From Ilex aquifolium (lineage: Eukaryota; Streptophyta; Magnoliopsida; Aquifoliales; Aquifoliaceae), in the NCBI GenBank assembly GCA_951799425.1, contig OX637398.1, positions 1 to 64,000 on the forward strand: 64,000 nt of DNA, in the 5' to 3' direction. How positions within the stretch are numbered: position 1 is the stretch's first letter; every line of letters begins with the position of its first letter. A model generated the notes under the pieces. It was not told the DNA's origin and did not search any database. It saw only the letters and a program-made list of their open reading frames with translations. Below are positions 1 through 11,600 of this stretch, in pieces. Made by a program: the position numbers and the translations under genes.

Positions 1-322
1 CCCCACTTTTTTACAAATTCCTTCCTACTCCCTATACCTTGAAAATCCCTCATCACAGTTTTGCCCTTATTTAATTGTGTCTTCACCACCACCTTTTTTA
101 TTTCGACACAAAGACTCCTCATGCCCCTGCTTAAGACACACAAAGCAGTATTTACATTCTTTCTCATACACAATCCTCTGTCATCTCCCACTCAATCCCC
201 CATGTCCAACCAAAATATCTTTGATTGTTAGGCCAAGAGATTGACTTCCACGCACAAGCCCTCGCAAAAACTGGCCTAGTTCAATTGAAGAGTAGGGTTA
301 CCAATCACCAATATACGACCCA

Positions 323-830
323 CTAGGGCTCAAAATATCCCTCAAACTGTTCTCTATTAAACAGGATGTATAGGAAGACCAGGAAGCAAGAACCAAATAG
401 GAACCACCGAAAGCTAAATTTAGGAAACCACTTGAAGAATTGAAACAAGAAGCCCTCGCTATAAGTGGCATCCTTCAACCAAGTTTTGACATAATCCTCA
501 TACAGACTGAATCGAATTAGAACATGACGATGGTTAAGAATCCCTACAGTAAACTCCCCCCTTTGGAAGCCATCGAGACACAATGAACTCTCGAATGACT
601 CCTAACGAGGGCTTACATAGACACACTTGCCTATAAGAGTCTAGTGAAATCTATTCGAAAGCTCCTGTGTTTCATCTGGAGTCCAATACATACCATGCTC
701 ACCGTTATTGAAAACAATCATCTTCTCAGGTTTAGGGAAATCGGGAGGAACATGAGGTATATGAGAGTTTTTCCTTTGATCTACACTCATATCAGACGAA
801 GCTGAAGCAAAATCTGCTCCTTGACAAGTT
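323..830 (-). mobile_element. Degraded DUF4283-type ORF1 fragment (probable L1-like LINE)
   Basis: Minus-strand reading gives NHRHVLIRFSLYEDYVKTWL followed by an EGFLFQFFKWFPKF stretch. This resembles the DUF4283 region of plant retroelement ORF1 proteins (usual pattern: HVLIR..., ED...WL, GFPMRVFKWTP). Upstream on the same strand, DFPKPEKMIVF and GMYWTPDETQ fit the preceding part, with stops between. No reverse transcriptase or ends were found in the window, so the element is a remnant and its class is inferred. Confidence 0.5.
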
Positions 831-1067
831 TTAGAGAAATTTACAGGATTCTAAGAAATCAAAGGATTCTTCAACAATTATACGAAAATTCTTGATGATA
901 TCAGGTGGTTTAGGGGGGATTTGACTATGATTTGGATTAGAATTCATGATTAGTCAGAAAGAAAACATAACCAGAATGAAGAAATTAGTAAAAATCGACG
1001 AAAGCCAAAGAAATTTCAAGAGAGAAGTGAGAGCTTTTATTTATAGAACCAAGAACTGCCTCCCTCC

Positions 1068-1396
1068 TAGGGCAGTTAGTCGAATGAGCCCGAGCCGAGT
1101 TCGAGCCGAGCTTGAAAAGCTTGTTTCTTAATCGAGCCTAAAATATTGTTCAAATTCAGCTCGTTTAGAAAACAAGTCAAGCTTGAACGAGCCCAAAATA
1201 AGTCAAGCTCGAGCCGAACCCGAGTATTTGCACATAAACGAGTCAAGTCTGTCGAGTTTAAGCCGAGTTTGTAGGCCTTATTTTCTAAACGAGTCTAAAA
1301 ATTTGTTCAAGTTCGGGCTCATTTAGAAAATGAATCAAGCCTAAACGAGTTGAATCCGAGTCAAGCTCGAATAACTCAGTTTGATTAACAGCCCTA
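1068..1396. mobile_element. hAT-like MITE with CGAGCC-rich core
   Basis: The left end TAGGGCAGTTAGTCGAATGA pairs with the right end, which on the other strand reads TAGGGCTGTTAATCAAACTG. The flanks CTCCCTCC (1060-1067) and CTCCCTCT (1397-1404) form an 8-base target duplication with one mismatch, which points to the hAT superfamily. The core is repeated GAGCCGAGC/GCTCGAAC-type words in both orientations and can fold on itself. There is no coding capacity. Confidence 0.75.
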
Positions 1397-1616
1397 CTCC
1401 CTCTCTAAACCCTTTTTTTTTTAAAATCAAAAAGAAAAATTTTATTTATTCACAAAACAACATTTACAAGAAGCAAAGATAAGGCCATAAACCTTATCAT
1501 AACAAAAAAATAACCCAAAAACATAAAAAGCCAACAGAACTTCAAACAACCCTCAAAAACAACATCTAGGACTTATCCTATTTTAAACAAATCAATACTA
1601 TAATAGCAACCAATCT

Positions 1617-1926
1617 TTCTCTAAACCCTAAACTCCAAACCCCAAACCCCCAAACCCAAAACCCTAAACCCTAAACCCCTGAACCCCTAAACTCAAAACC
1701 CTAACCCTTAAACCTCTGAAACCCTAAAACTCTAAACCCTAAAAACCCCAAACCCCGAATCCCAAAACCCAAAACCCCGAAACTCAAAACCCCAAACTCC
1801 AAAACTCGAAACCCCAAACCCTCAAACCCCAAAACCCCAACCCTAAAACCCCTCCAAACCCCAAATCCCAAACCCCAAATCCTCAAACCCCAAACCTTAA
1901 ATCACAAACCCCAAACCCTAAACCCA
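1617..1926. repeat. Interstitial telomere-like repeat block
   Basis: About 310 bases of tandem CCCTAAA and variants (CCCCAAA, CCCGAAA, CCTCAAA) read on the + strand. The exact plant telomere unit is most frequent at both ends of the block. It lies about 750 bases upstream of the importin-like start codon. Long open frames across it on either strand are by-products of the 7-base period. Confidence 0.9.
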
Positions 1927-2500
1927 GTAGGGGGTGTTGGGCGAGGTGACAGTCGGATGATGATGATAATGGTAATAAATATAAAAATGGGATATTAGAG
2001 AAGTTTTTAAATAACATTCTTCATTAAGAGCATTTCTGTCAACTGCATATTTTATGGACCTCTCACCTTAAAAGTGTATAGGTTAAACCTCTCACCTTAA
2101 AAATGCTTAGCTTTGTACCTGTTGTTGGTCCTACTCTAAATAAGAGTAATGTTATTTGGACTTAAAAATCTGACTTAACTTGTTACCTAATGATGTGACT
2201 TCATTAGAGCTATTAGATCAACACCAAATTTCAATATTTGATAAACCCACAATCAATTTAAATGTCATACTAAATTAAATCAATAAATTAGGTGAATAAA
2301 TTAAATTTCAATAACATTGTTCTAAAAATAAAGACAAGGGTTAGTATGACTTTTATGCTAATAATTTTTTTTAACCATTTATGCTAATAATTCAATTGGG
2401 AGAATCATAATTAGAATGCCTTAATTTTTCAAATTGGAATGCCTAAAGGAAAGTGGGGCGCAGAGGTCGTACTCTCATCCATTTCCACCTTTTCCTTTCT
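1927..2500. other. Repeat-poor upstream region of the importin-like gene
   Basis: AT-rich sequence. A stretch at 2148-2460 starts with AGTAATGTTATTTGGAC and resembles the ends of the small MITEs at 3652 and 14455, but no matching partner end was found. Nothing else was recognised. Confidence 0.3.
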
Positions 2501-2505
2501 GTTGT

Positions 2506-2512
2506 TATAAAG
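2506..2512 (+). promoter_or_regulatory. Possible TATA box of the importin-like gene
   Basis: TATAAAG lies 167 bases upstream of the start codon, in a pyrimidine-rich then GC-richer stretch free of recognisable repeats. The spacing suits a plant core promoter with a 5' leader of about 130 bases. This is inferred from motif and position only. Confidence 0.4.
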
Positions 2513-2660
2513 GGGTAGATGCTCCCCTAGGCCTTCAGCATATGTGTGCTCATTAGCCGTTCGATCTAATCAGCCTGTGAGAAATCAGGAGAATTACAGG
2601 CGTCGCTCTCTCCTCCCTCGCTTTCGATGATTCTGTTTCCTCCGTTGTTTTCTTAGAATT

Positions 2661-2678
2661 GGAGAGAGAGAGAGAGAG
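2661..2678 (+). repeat. (GA)n tract abutting the start codon
   Basis: A run of GA dinucleotides lies in the 5' leader and ends at the ATG of the importin-like gene. GA/CT tracts in plant 5' leaders are common and can act as GAGA-type elements; function here is not shown. Confidence 0.8.
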
Positions 2679-5600
2679 ATGGAGCTGCAAATCAAGGTGG
2701 CGCAGGCGGTTCATGTTCTAAATCATGACACCCAGTCGTGCAACCGCGTTGCTGCAAATCAATGGCTGGTTCAGTTTCAGCAGACCGATGCCGCTTGGGA
2801 GGTGGCCACCTCCATCCTCACCTCCAACCATCATCAGCCATTCGTCTCCGATTTCGAAGTAGAGTTCTTTGCCGCTCAGATTCTCAAGCGGAAGGTCTGT
2901 CGCTTCCCCTCCCCCTTTTTTCTCTCCATGCAGCTTATGTATGCTGTTTGTATTTTACATATTCTGCAATTTTGCTCGGTTCTTGATGCCAAGTAGCCAA
3001 ACTGTGGCAACAAACAACACGTGATTGTTTAAAATTGAGCAGGAAAACAAGCTTGCTGAGGGTGAGGTGAACTCTCTGCATAAACGTTTGGCTTTAGGTG
3101 TCAAAGGTCTCAAATATCTCCCAAACATACTGATAGGGCCGAGAGGCTATACAACTTAAATGTCGTTATCAAATCTGAGCGCCAATGCTAGACCTCTTTT
3201 GGTCTGGCCACAAAATTTAGACAACCTAACAACATAATGCCCAATGTACATTTTAGAACCCAACTCCACCTAAAAACTTAAGCAACACACTCAGCGGAAG
3301 CAGAATTTTATGTCGAGGGGGGCAAATAGCCTTGTACCAGAACTTTTGTTAAATGTGGGTCATTCAATGAGTTATCATCAATATCAAAAAAATTTGGATG
3401 TATATAACCCATTAAAATCCTTTTCATGCTATGAATTGCAGTATTATTTATTTTCTCAAGAAAATTCAAAAAAATATTTCAAACTTGTATTAATTTATCA
3501 ATTAATAATTTTAACTCGATTTCATCGTGTAATCATTCAAGTACAATTCCATTTCATCGCGCCTATGAGGAATGCAAAAAGCCAAAAGAAGAGGGAGAGA
3601 GACAAGATCTCTCAAATACATGTTCAATATGACTTTGAACCTTCTATATCTAGAGTAATGCTATAGGGACCTAATTTGGAGACCTAATTAGAATGCCTAA
3701 TTCATTGTAACCATTGGACATCTTCCTCTTAAAGTATGACCCTAATTTCACTTATTCCCTTGTTGATTTGTACACATTACACCATTGACCACTCAAAATA
3801 ATGGTGCAACGAATTAGTTGAAGTTAAAACTCAAATCAAGATCAAATTTGACGATATAAAATTTAATTTAAAAATTTTGAGGGGCATACTAGATGGACTT
3901 GGAAATAAAATTCTAGAGATATAATTTATAATTTTCAAAATCTATCCTATCTAGGTGGGATTTGATAATTCACATGGTTTCCATAATCCATTCTCGTATG
4001 ACTCACACACTAACACCCCTCAAGTACCATGTCCAGTTACTTGCAACTATCACAAACCTGCATCCCGTGTCTATTGTTTTTTTCTGAATCTTGTCTCTTT
4101 TATCTGCTTTTCACTGATCATTATGTTTCCTGTCCATCAAGAGCCTGTGTCTGGCTGCAAGTGTCTTGCTGCTAGATAGGATTTTCATGCCACAACTCTA
4201 ATAACACCTGCTGGAGAGATGAGGTGTTCACCAATAGGTAACGAGCACATACATTACAAATTAGCCCTTTTTTCTAGGCTACTCTTCAAAGTGAGATTGA
4301 TCCTCATGCATAAGCTCAACTAGATAGGATTATCATAATTAAGGACTCTGAGGTTATAGAAAACTCTTAATATAGTATTGAGGAAAAACAACATGATACT
4401 GATTGATGGTATTACGAGTGATAGAGGTAGATTGAAATTGATAACTAGTGGTTTAATGGTTTAACAAAAATAATGGAATCTGATAGAGTTCAAAGTAACC
4501 CCAAATACTTAGGAAAAAGGTTTGTTGAGTTAGGTTGCGATTAATCAAGTTGAGTCGATGAAAACTGAGTTTCTCCTGCATCTTTTTGTTTTCTTCTTTG
4601 GTATTGGACCTATAAAATAGGCTATTGGACTTCGCTAACTTGTTTATTATGCGTTGCATTGACAACGCAACTAAAATATATTTTTTCATGATTTTATCCA
4701 ATAATCTTTAGAAATTTTAGAGCTTCTCCAAAAGTGATCTCTATTTAATGAGCATCTTTTCGAAAATGAGAGCATTTTTGATAAAATTCAAAATAGAGAG
4801 TGACATTTTTACATCTACAATATAAAACAAGACAGACTTCAATAAATCCATCCGATGGTCTCAAATAGACTCATCCAACGGCCATCAACATAACTCTCAA
4901 AACCATTCACATTGAATTTCTCTCTCCCAAATCTATTACTTCTTACTTACATTGCACCGTGCCTTCAGACACTGGTTACTCCTAGTACAACTGCAATATG
5001 GCTCTCTATTCTAGTGAAAAAGTAGGATTTATAGTCAATAGCATTTAAAGAAGGTGTATGTATCATTTTTTTTATTCAATAATGCTAAAGTAGATATTAA
5101 GTTTGACTCTTCAAGTTAAAGAGTCAAATTGGTCTATGTATTTTAATTTGAAAAATAGAGAGTCTATTGGAGATCGATTTTTAGTTGTTGAGTCTCTACA
5201 ATAAAGAATTGGGAACAAAGAGGCTATTGGATTTGCACTTAGTCAGATGACGACCTTTGTAGGTGCTCCCACAACATTTTTAAATAATACGCAATAATTC
5301 CCGAAAATACTAGTCATGGTGGAGCATTTTGGCACCCCATTTAGACTTGGTGCTATTACATGCCATTTACCCAAAAGAAGAAAAGGCATGAAAAGTGCCG
5401 GAAATCGACAAATAGAAGGTAAATAAGAGAATATCGGGGAGGAAATGTTGGGTTTTGAGATAAAGGTGGTACTATACATATAATGATACACATCGGTAAT
5501 AACTTCTTCTGATTTGCATGAAGTATCGGATCAATCACTAAGTGAGGGATGCTCCTCCAGCATGAGCGAACCTTTTCGGAACTGGTTAGAAATGGGCGCC

Positions 5601-8600
5601 ACTATCCCAGCCCTAGATCCAGCCAAGTTCTATTGATCATGTCCCCTTCCCAACATTTGTACCTTATTGTGGGGCCAGTCTACAACTCTAGCTATTTCTA
5701 TGTAATGTGGTTGGAAAGAAACTAAAGAATCTTTTGAGACAAATATTAGGTGGTGGAAGGATCATGGGTTTGAATCCAATTTTTAGAATCATTTATGCTT
5801 TAGTCTCCAAGGAATTTGAAAATATTTCTCTCTTTTGCCTTAAGGCGAGATGAAGATATATCGATGCGGGTTATAACTTGGTCTTTGTGTATCTATGATG
5901 GTTAATGTATTGTCCTTTGAAGTTTGAGTAAAAGTGATTGGATTACTTGCCCACCGTTTCATATATTTGTTGTACTTTTCCTCTTTCATGTCAATTTGTT
6001 TTTTGTCAAAAGAACATATTGAGGACCAGAGACGGAACTATGAGGAGGCCTAGGCCCCCCTCAAATTTTAAAATTTCTCATTATTCCCTGTATATAATTA
6101 AAAAGTTTTATTGTTAACCTCCAACTTTTCAAAACACCCAATGTGTAAATATCTCACTTAGTGTATTCAAAAAGATCAATGACTTAATATTTAGTAACCA
6201 TTTAGGATGTAATCACATGGATGAGTGTCGCTTGTACGGACGAAGACACTTGTTGGATTATTTTGATGATGTAGAGAAAAAAACAAGTGATTTTTTTTAT
6301 AAAAAAAATAAGGATACAAATATGGTTTATATCAAAAGAAGTTTGTTGACTTATAATTCATTTTTATTATAATATCATATGAAACTATTATTTGCGACCT
6401 TGATTTATTTATAGAGATAATAAATTGGAGATCAAGATGCTATAATAACCAAGAAAACTTGATGACCAAGCAAGACTAGATGACAGAATGTTAGATCTTT
6501 GATTGGAAGCCTTGGACCTTTGTTTGGACTAACTGAACTCATCACACATGATCTTATGAACATACATTTGCTCACGACATAAAATCTCAGCATAACAACT
6601 CACTCCTAGGCCCAACACAAATTTACCAGTATATCTTTTAGTAACAACATACGTATGTTGTTTGCTGGCCTGATTTTAGACACACTACTGTATCAAGTAT
6701 CGTAAGGACACTAAATTACTATAACATAACTTTGAAGAATCATCTCTCTTGTAGGATCCGCCTTGAAAATTGAGTTTATTTGTCAAAGTCATTTTTTGTT
6801 ATACTTCTTCCTCCATAAGGAAGGCAGACTTTGGCATAGGGGTATATTGCTTTACTGTGGTGTGGGCATCATAAGTTTGAGATAGGGAAATGACTTCTCT
6901 GTATGTTTGGGAAGGCTGCGTTCATTATACCTTCCTCAGATTTTCAGTTGCGGTATTATTGTTGTGTTTGTTTGTACTGATATTGTTGTTGGTGGTGCTA
7001 GTATCATTGTGTTTGTCCTTTGGCATCACTGTGTTGTTTTCATCTGTGTCGTCGGGATTGTCGATTGCTATTGCTTGCTTTGATGTTGTCATTACTTGCT
7101 TTTGAAGAAGACCAAAGAGATGTCTTAGACTTCACATGGAGCAACCACCCTGGATTTGTTGCTCCAGGGAGTATCGTGGAAGTCTTGAATGATCTGAAAT
7201 AGTCACCCAAAATTTGGTTTTATCATCCTTATTGGCTACGTGGAAATTTTACAATAAATTCAGTGATTTTTTCACCACACTATTGGCGCAGACCACCTTT
7301 AGGGCCTTTATTCTAAGCTAAACATTTTTCATCTTTAAACTCCAGCTCCCAGGAGAATGCTACAGTGTTACTTTTCTGTTATCTTACTTCTCAGGGGATC
7401 ACAAAATGCCTTTCGGTTTCACCCCTTCGTCGGCCCTTGCCGCCTTCCTTAACAAGCCCTCGAGCCTCCTTTGCACCGCCTTCCTCATAGAAGCCTATTG
7501 TTCTACTTTCCTATTATGTGGTTTTCCTGTTATGATCTACTTTCTTAATATTATAATTGTCTTCAATATCAATCTATTATAAATAGGTGATGGGGAGTTA
7601 GCAACTCATACCCTACACACAATTACAATAGGCAAGCGCAACATACATTCAGTTGTAATCGTCTGTGTGTTCGCCGGTTGTTGTCGCCGCCGGAATCACT
7701 CTAAGTTACAGTTTCCTATCTTCGGTATCTTCATTAGTTACTCATTGGTTGTTGTGATCATTATCGGTTTTTGTAAGGTGCCCGAATCCGTATTCATGTC
7801 TCATTAAAACTTTTTTATTATCATCTCTCTTTCTCTCTCTCTCTGGCTCTCTTAGTTTCTGGCTCTATATTTTTATCTTCTTTGGAAAATCTCTATTTTA
7901 TTATGTCTTCCTCCCTCTTTATTGGTTTCGTTTTAATTGACCAGTGATGGCTTTCGAAGTTAAACAAAGATAACTGTGCTTGAGCACAATGAGTCCAAGT
8001 CACAAAAATAGTTACTTTGCATGAGGGGTGAGACTAAGTATATCTGATCCTTTCTAGATTCCACAGTGATCGGAGCCTCGTGCACTTGGTTGTCGTTTTT
8101 GTTTTTTGTGTGCAACATAATGGCATAAAGGCCCATCCTCCTCCTGCCAAAAAAATTATGGGAGCGGATTCTTCATTGACTCATTTTACAATGAAAGTAT
8201 TTGGCACTATTATATTTTAATCTAATTTATGTCCAATGTATTGAGTCAATTTTGCAGATCCACAATGAAGGATATTATTTGCAACTAGGAGCCAAAGACG
8301 CTCTTCTGAATGCTCTTCTTGTGGCTGCTAAAAGATTCAGTTCAGGGCCCCCTCAGGTGCTTCATTTTGCCCTCCTTATACTGTCGGATGTTTGATTTTG
8401 GTGCTGCTTCTATACAATGAAATGTTTATTTATCTGGTTTGTCGGTTCTTGGGAACCTTCACGAGATGTTTTGACTGGGGTTCTATCTGAATTACAGCTC
8501 TTAACACAAATATGTCTTGCTCTCTCTGCACTTATACTTCATGCTGTAGACCATGGCAAACCTATCGAGCAGCTTTTTTACAGTCTCCAGAGTCTGCAAT

Positions 8601-11600
8601 GCCGTGATGATGGCAATATTGCTGTTTTGGAGATGCTCACTGTCTTGCCAGAAGTTGTTGAGGATGAACATACTGATTGCAACATAAGTTCTGCTCGGCG
8701 ATGCGAGTATGGCCGAGAGGTTTTGGACTTTCTTGTTGACACATTTGTGCATCTTTACTTTCTATGCACTTCTTCCTTTTATTCTTTGTTCTCACTTAAT
8801 GTGCATATTCTTCGACTAAGAGCAGCTTCTCTCGCATACTCCTATGGTTCTCGAGTTCCTACTGCAGCAATCTGAGAAAAGCTTTGATGGTGGCATTCAA
8901 CTATATGACAGGAACAGAAAGATATTGCGTTGCTTACTGAGTTGGGTAAGATTTATCTTAGAACATGTCCAGGGCCCATGTCTTTTTAACGAGTTCAGAA
9001 ATTTATTTTATTATAATCAAAATGTAGACCATTCTAGTCCTCGTGTTTTATGTATAGAGTATTCATAGTTATTAGTTTGACAGTGAATATGAAACAGGCT
9101 TCCCTGTCTACATCTGGCCCATTCAAAGACAAATATTGTAATCTTGACATGTTTTGTGTTTACTCACATCTAACTGGTAGCTGCCTCATTCAGGTTCGAG
9201 CTGGGTGCTTCTCAGAGATTCCACCGGGATCATTGCCAGAACACCCACTTCTTAATTTTGTGTTCAACTCTTTGCAGGTTTTATTTCTTCACTTTCAAGT
9301 TGGTTTTACCAAGTTTGATCAAGACAGTAATGCACTCATTATTATATCTGCCTAATTGTCCGTAGGTGTCATCTTCATTTGATCTGGCCGTTGAAGTCCT
9401 TGTTGAACTTATCAGCCACCATGAGGTACAAACTGTCTCATAACAGCCACATTAAGTATACGTTTTTTCTGTTTCTTTGTGATTTGAGAGCCTAGCCAAA
9501 CTCATTAATGATGAGAGAAAAGAGATTCCAAATTCAGGCCTCTCTTGTGAAAGACTCAAGCGGTGGGCTGGCAATGCATTATATTGACCAACCTGAGAAC
9601 AAACCACCCCATTTAGGATACGTGGACTTCAGAAAGTATTTAAATTTTCAAATATAAAGGTGAATAAGGAATTTTCCTGCATTTTTGAAAGAAATTTTCC
9701 GGAGCCCATAAGTTTTGTTTCAGATATTCCTGATATGTTTTCAGAATTTGATGATAATCCTCCAGCTATGGACCAAATGCTTGAAAAAAGCTTGGCTTTG
9801 GTTGCTGGCATATAAACGATCTGATGGTGAGGAAACCCAATGGAAAGTCGATGTTGAAATTTGTGTTACTTGGTCAAATTTGAAGCAATATTATAAGTAA
9901 TCTGCTAATTATTAATTTTTATTTAATTATTTACTTTATGCTGACTTTTTCATTGCATTTTTTAATTACACATTTTTTCAGTTTAACAAGCATAATTTAA
10001 ATATTAAGAATGAACAGCTGTTAAAATTGATCCAAATGGAATTGTGAAGCCAATGTTCTACTTATGTTATGTATTTGAATGTGCTAGAATCCTGATGCCA
10101 CATCATATCTTGAGAATATTTTTGCATTGTTAAGTCTTGGTAGTTTACATCCTAAGCAAAAGGGTAGAGGAAGACCAAAATTTGCTTTAAACGAAATAGT
10201 AAAGAAAAATTTGACAATTCATAGTTTAACAAAAAGTATGGTCCTTAATAGAGCACAATGGCGAAATAAGATTAATGTAGCCGACCAAAAATGTTGGGAC
10301 AATATGTTGTTGAGTTGAGTTACTTGAGTATGTTTGTCAAAAGATATCGTATTTTTTGGAGTGTATCATTAAATGGCTTACAATTTATCACCAATCTTTG
10401 TGCCCCTCTACAGAGTTCAACATTTTTTTTAATAGGAAACAAAACACCTTTATTGATTTAAAATGATAAAAATTGATACATAAAAAAACACTATGGATGG
10501 AGAAGATGTCCAATCGTGAAATGGAAAAATACCGTTCTCAATTCTTAAAATTATGTATCGTATGAGGCCTTCCAATCTGTCAAAAATTCGAAATTCTTTC
10601 TCTTCTCCTTCTTCAACCTCTTTTTGTCTCTCTCTCTCCCCCCTTTGTTCTGGCCTTCTCCACAACTTGCTGAGGAATTTGTGGGGAGTAGTGATGGGGT
10701 GCGACTATGGTGGTAGAAGTGTACTAGTTGCAAGTTTTGTTTTTTAAAGATAAAGATTCTACAATGATAACATCACAAAGAAAATTGGATTACAATCAGG
10801 GATAGTTTAGTCAAGGAAAACCACTGGCGCCAAAATGGAGGGTGGCTTGGCCATAGTTGCTGGTTGGCATAAGAATAGTTTCAAGAGAGAATTGAATTAC
10901 AAACTTAAGTCCCTCCATGAAACATGTTAGAGCAATCTCTTATTGAATACATACTTCTTCTTCTTTTCTTTTTTTTTTTCCGATTTGAGGTTAGGGGAAG
11001 TGGGGAGTTGGTTCTTAGTCTCTTTGAACACTGTCTAAATTAACTGTGGGTGTGATTGTGCATGTATGTGTTCATATATGTGGTGTGCAGGCCATGGTTT
11101 TGGAAAATGGTAACGGATGTTGTAAAGGTAGGAACGATGTAAAAGACACGGGGTGTGTTGCGTAATGATAACGGTAATCAGAGGTGTTTCCTTCGTATTC
11201 GCACCTCTCACTAGAAATTAGTTATTTCCTTCTTATAGGTGCATAGTCAAGTAGTTAAATTTTTTTTGTTATTTACAATATTTTCTATGTGATGGAAAAT
11301 TTCGCATGCTAAAATAGTCATTTAAGCCAAGCCAGCAACAGGTAAAAATGTGTCCATGTGTTTTGTGCCATTGAGATCCAGCCGTAAATTAGGGAGCATG
11401 TGTCGCAATATCAGCCGTTCGATTAGAAAGGTGAAAGTGTGTCTTGCAATTGCCTACACAAAGGGCCTAAATCGTTTGGGTAGAAATAGGACCCATCCCA
11501 TCCCCAAAATTCTTGATTTGTGGGATCCACTCTTCACATGGCCAATAGTAGGACACATTTATTTATGTATTCATCCAACTGGTTGATAATGCAATAAAAA

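Larger units (their letters stand above)
2895..8257 (+). other. Intron 1 of the importin-like gene (5.4 kb)
   Basis: GT-AG intron. Recognised content is one Helitron-like piece (4814-4985) and a possible LTR fossil near 7499-7710. Short stretches such as 3290-3340 (gcggaagcagaattttatg then G-rich) and 6025-6065 look like ends of unidentified transposons. The remainder is AT-rich with no gene that I can support. Confidence 0.7.

Noticed and set aside
1701-1886. Minus-strand frame of GLGFGV-like repeats
   Set aside because: Translation of the 7-base telomere-like repeat, not a protein.
5750-5960. tRNA B-box-like word (GGGTTTGAATCCAA)
   Set aside because: No A box at the right distance, tail or target duplication, so not called as a SINE.
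6890-7202. Hydrophobic open frames in intron 1
   Set aside because: T-rich sequence gives Leu/Val/Phe runs by chance; no homologue recognised and located inside an intron.
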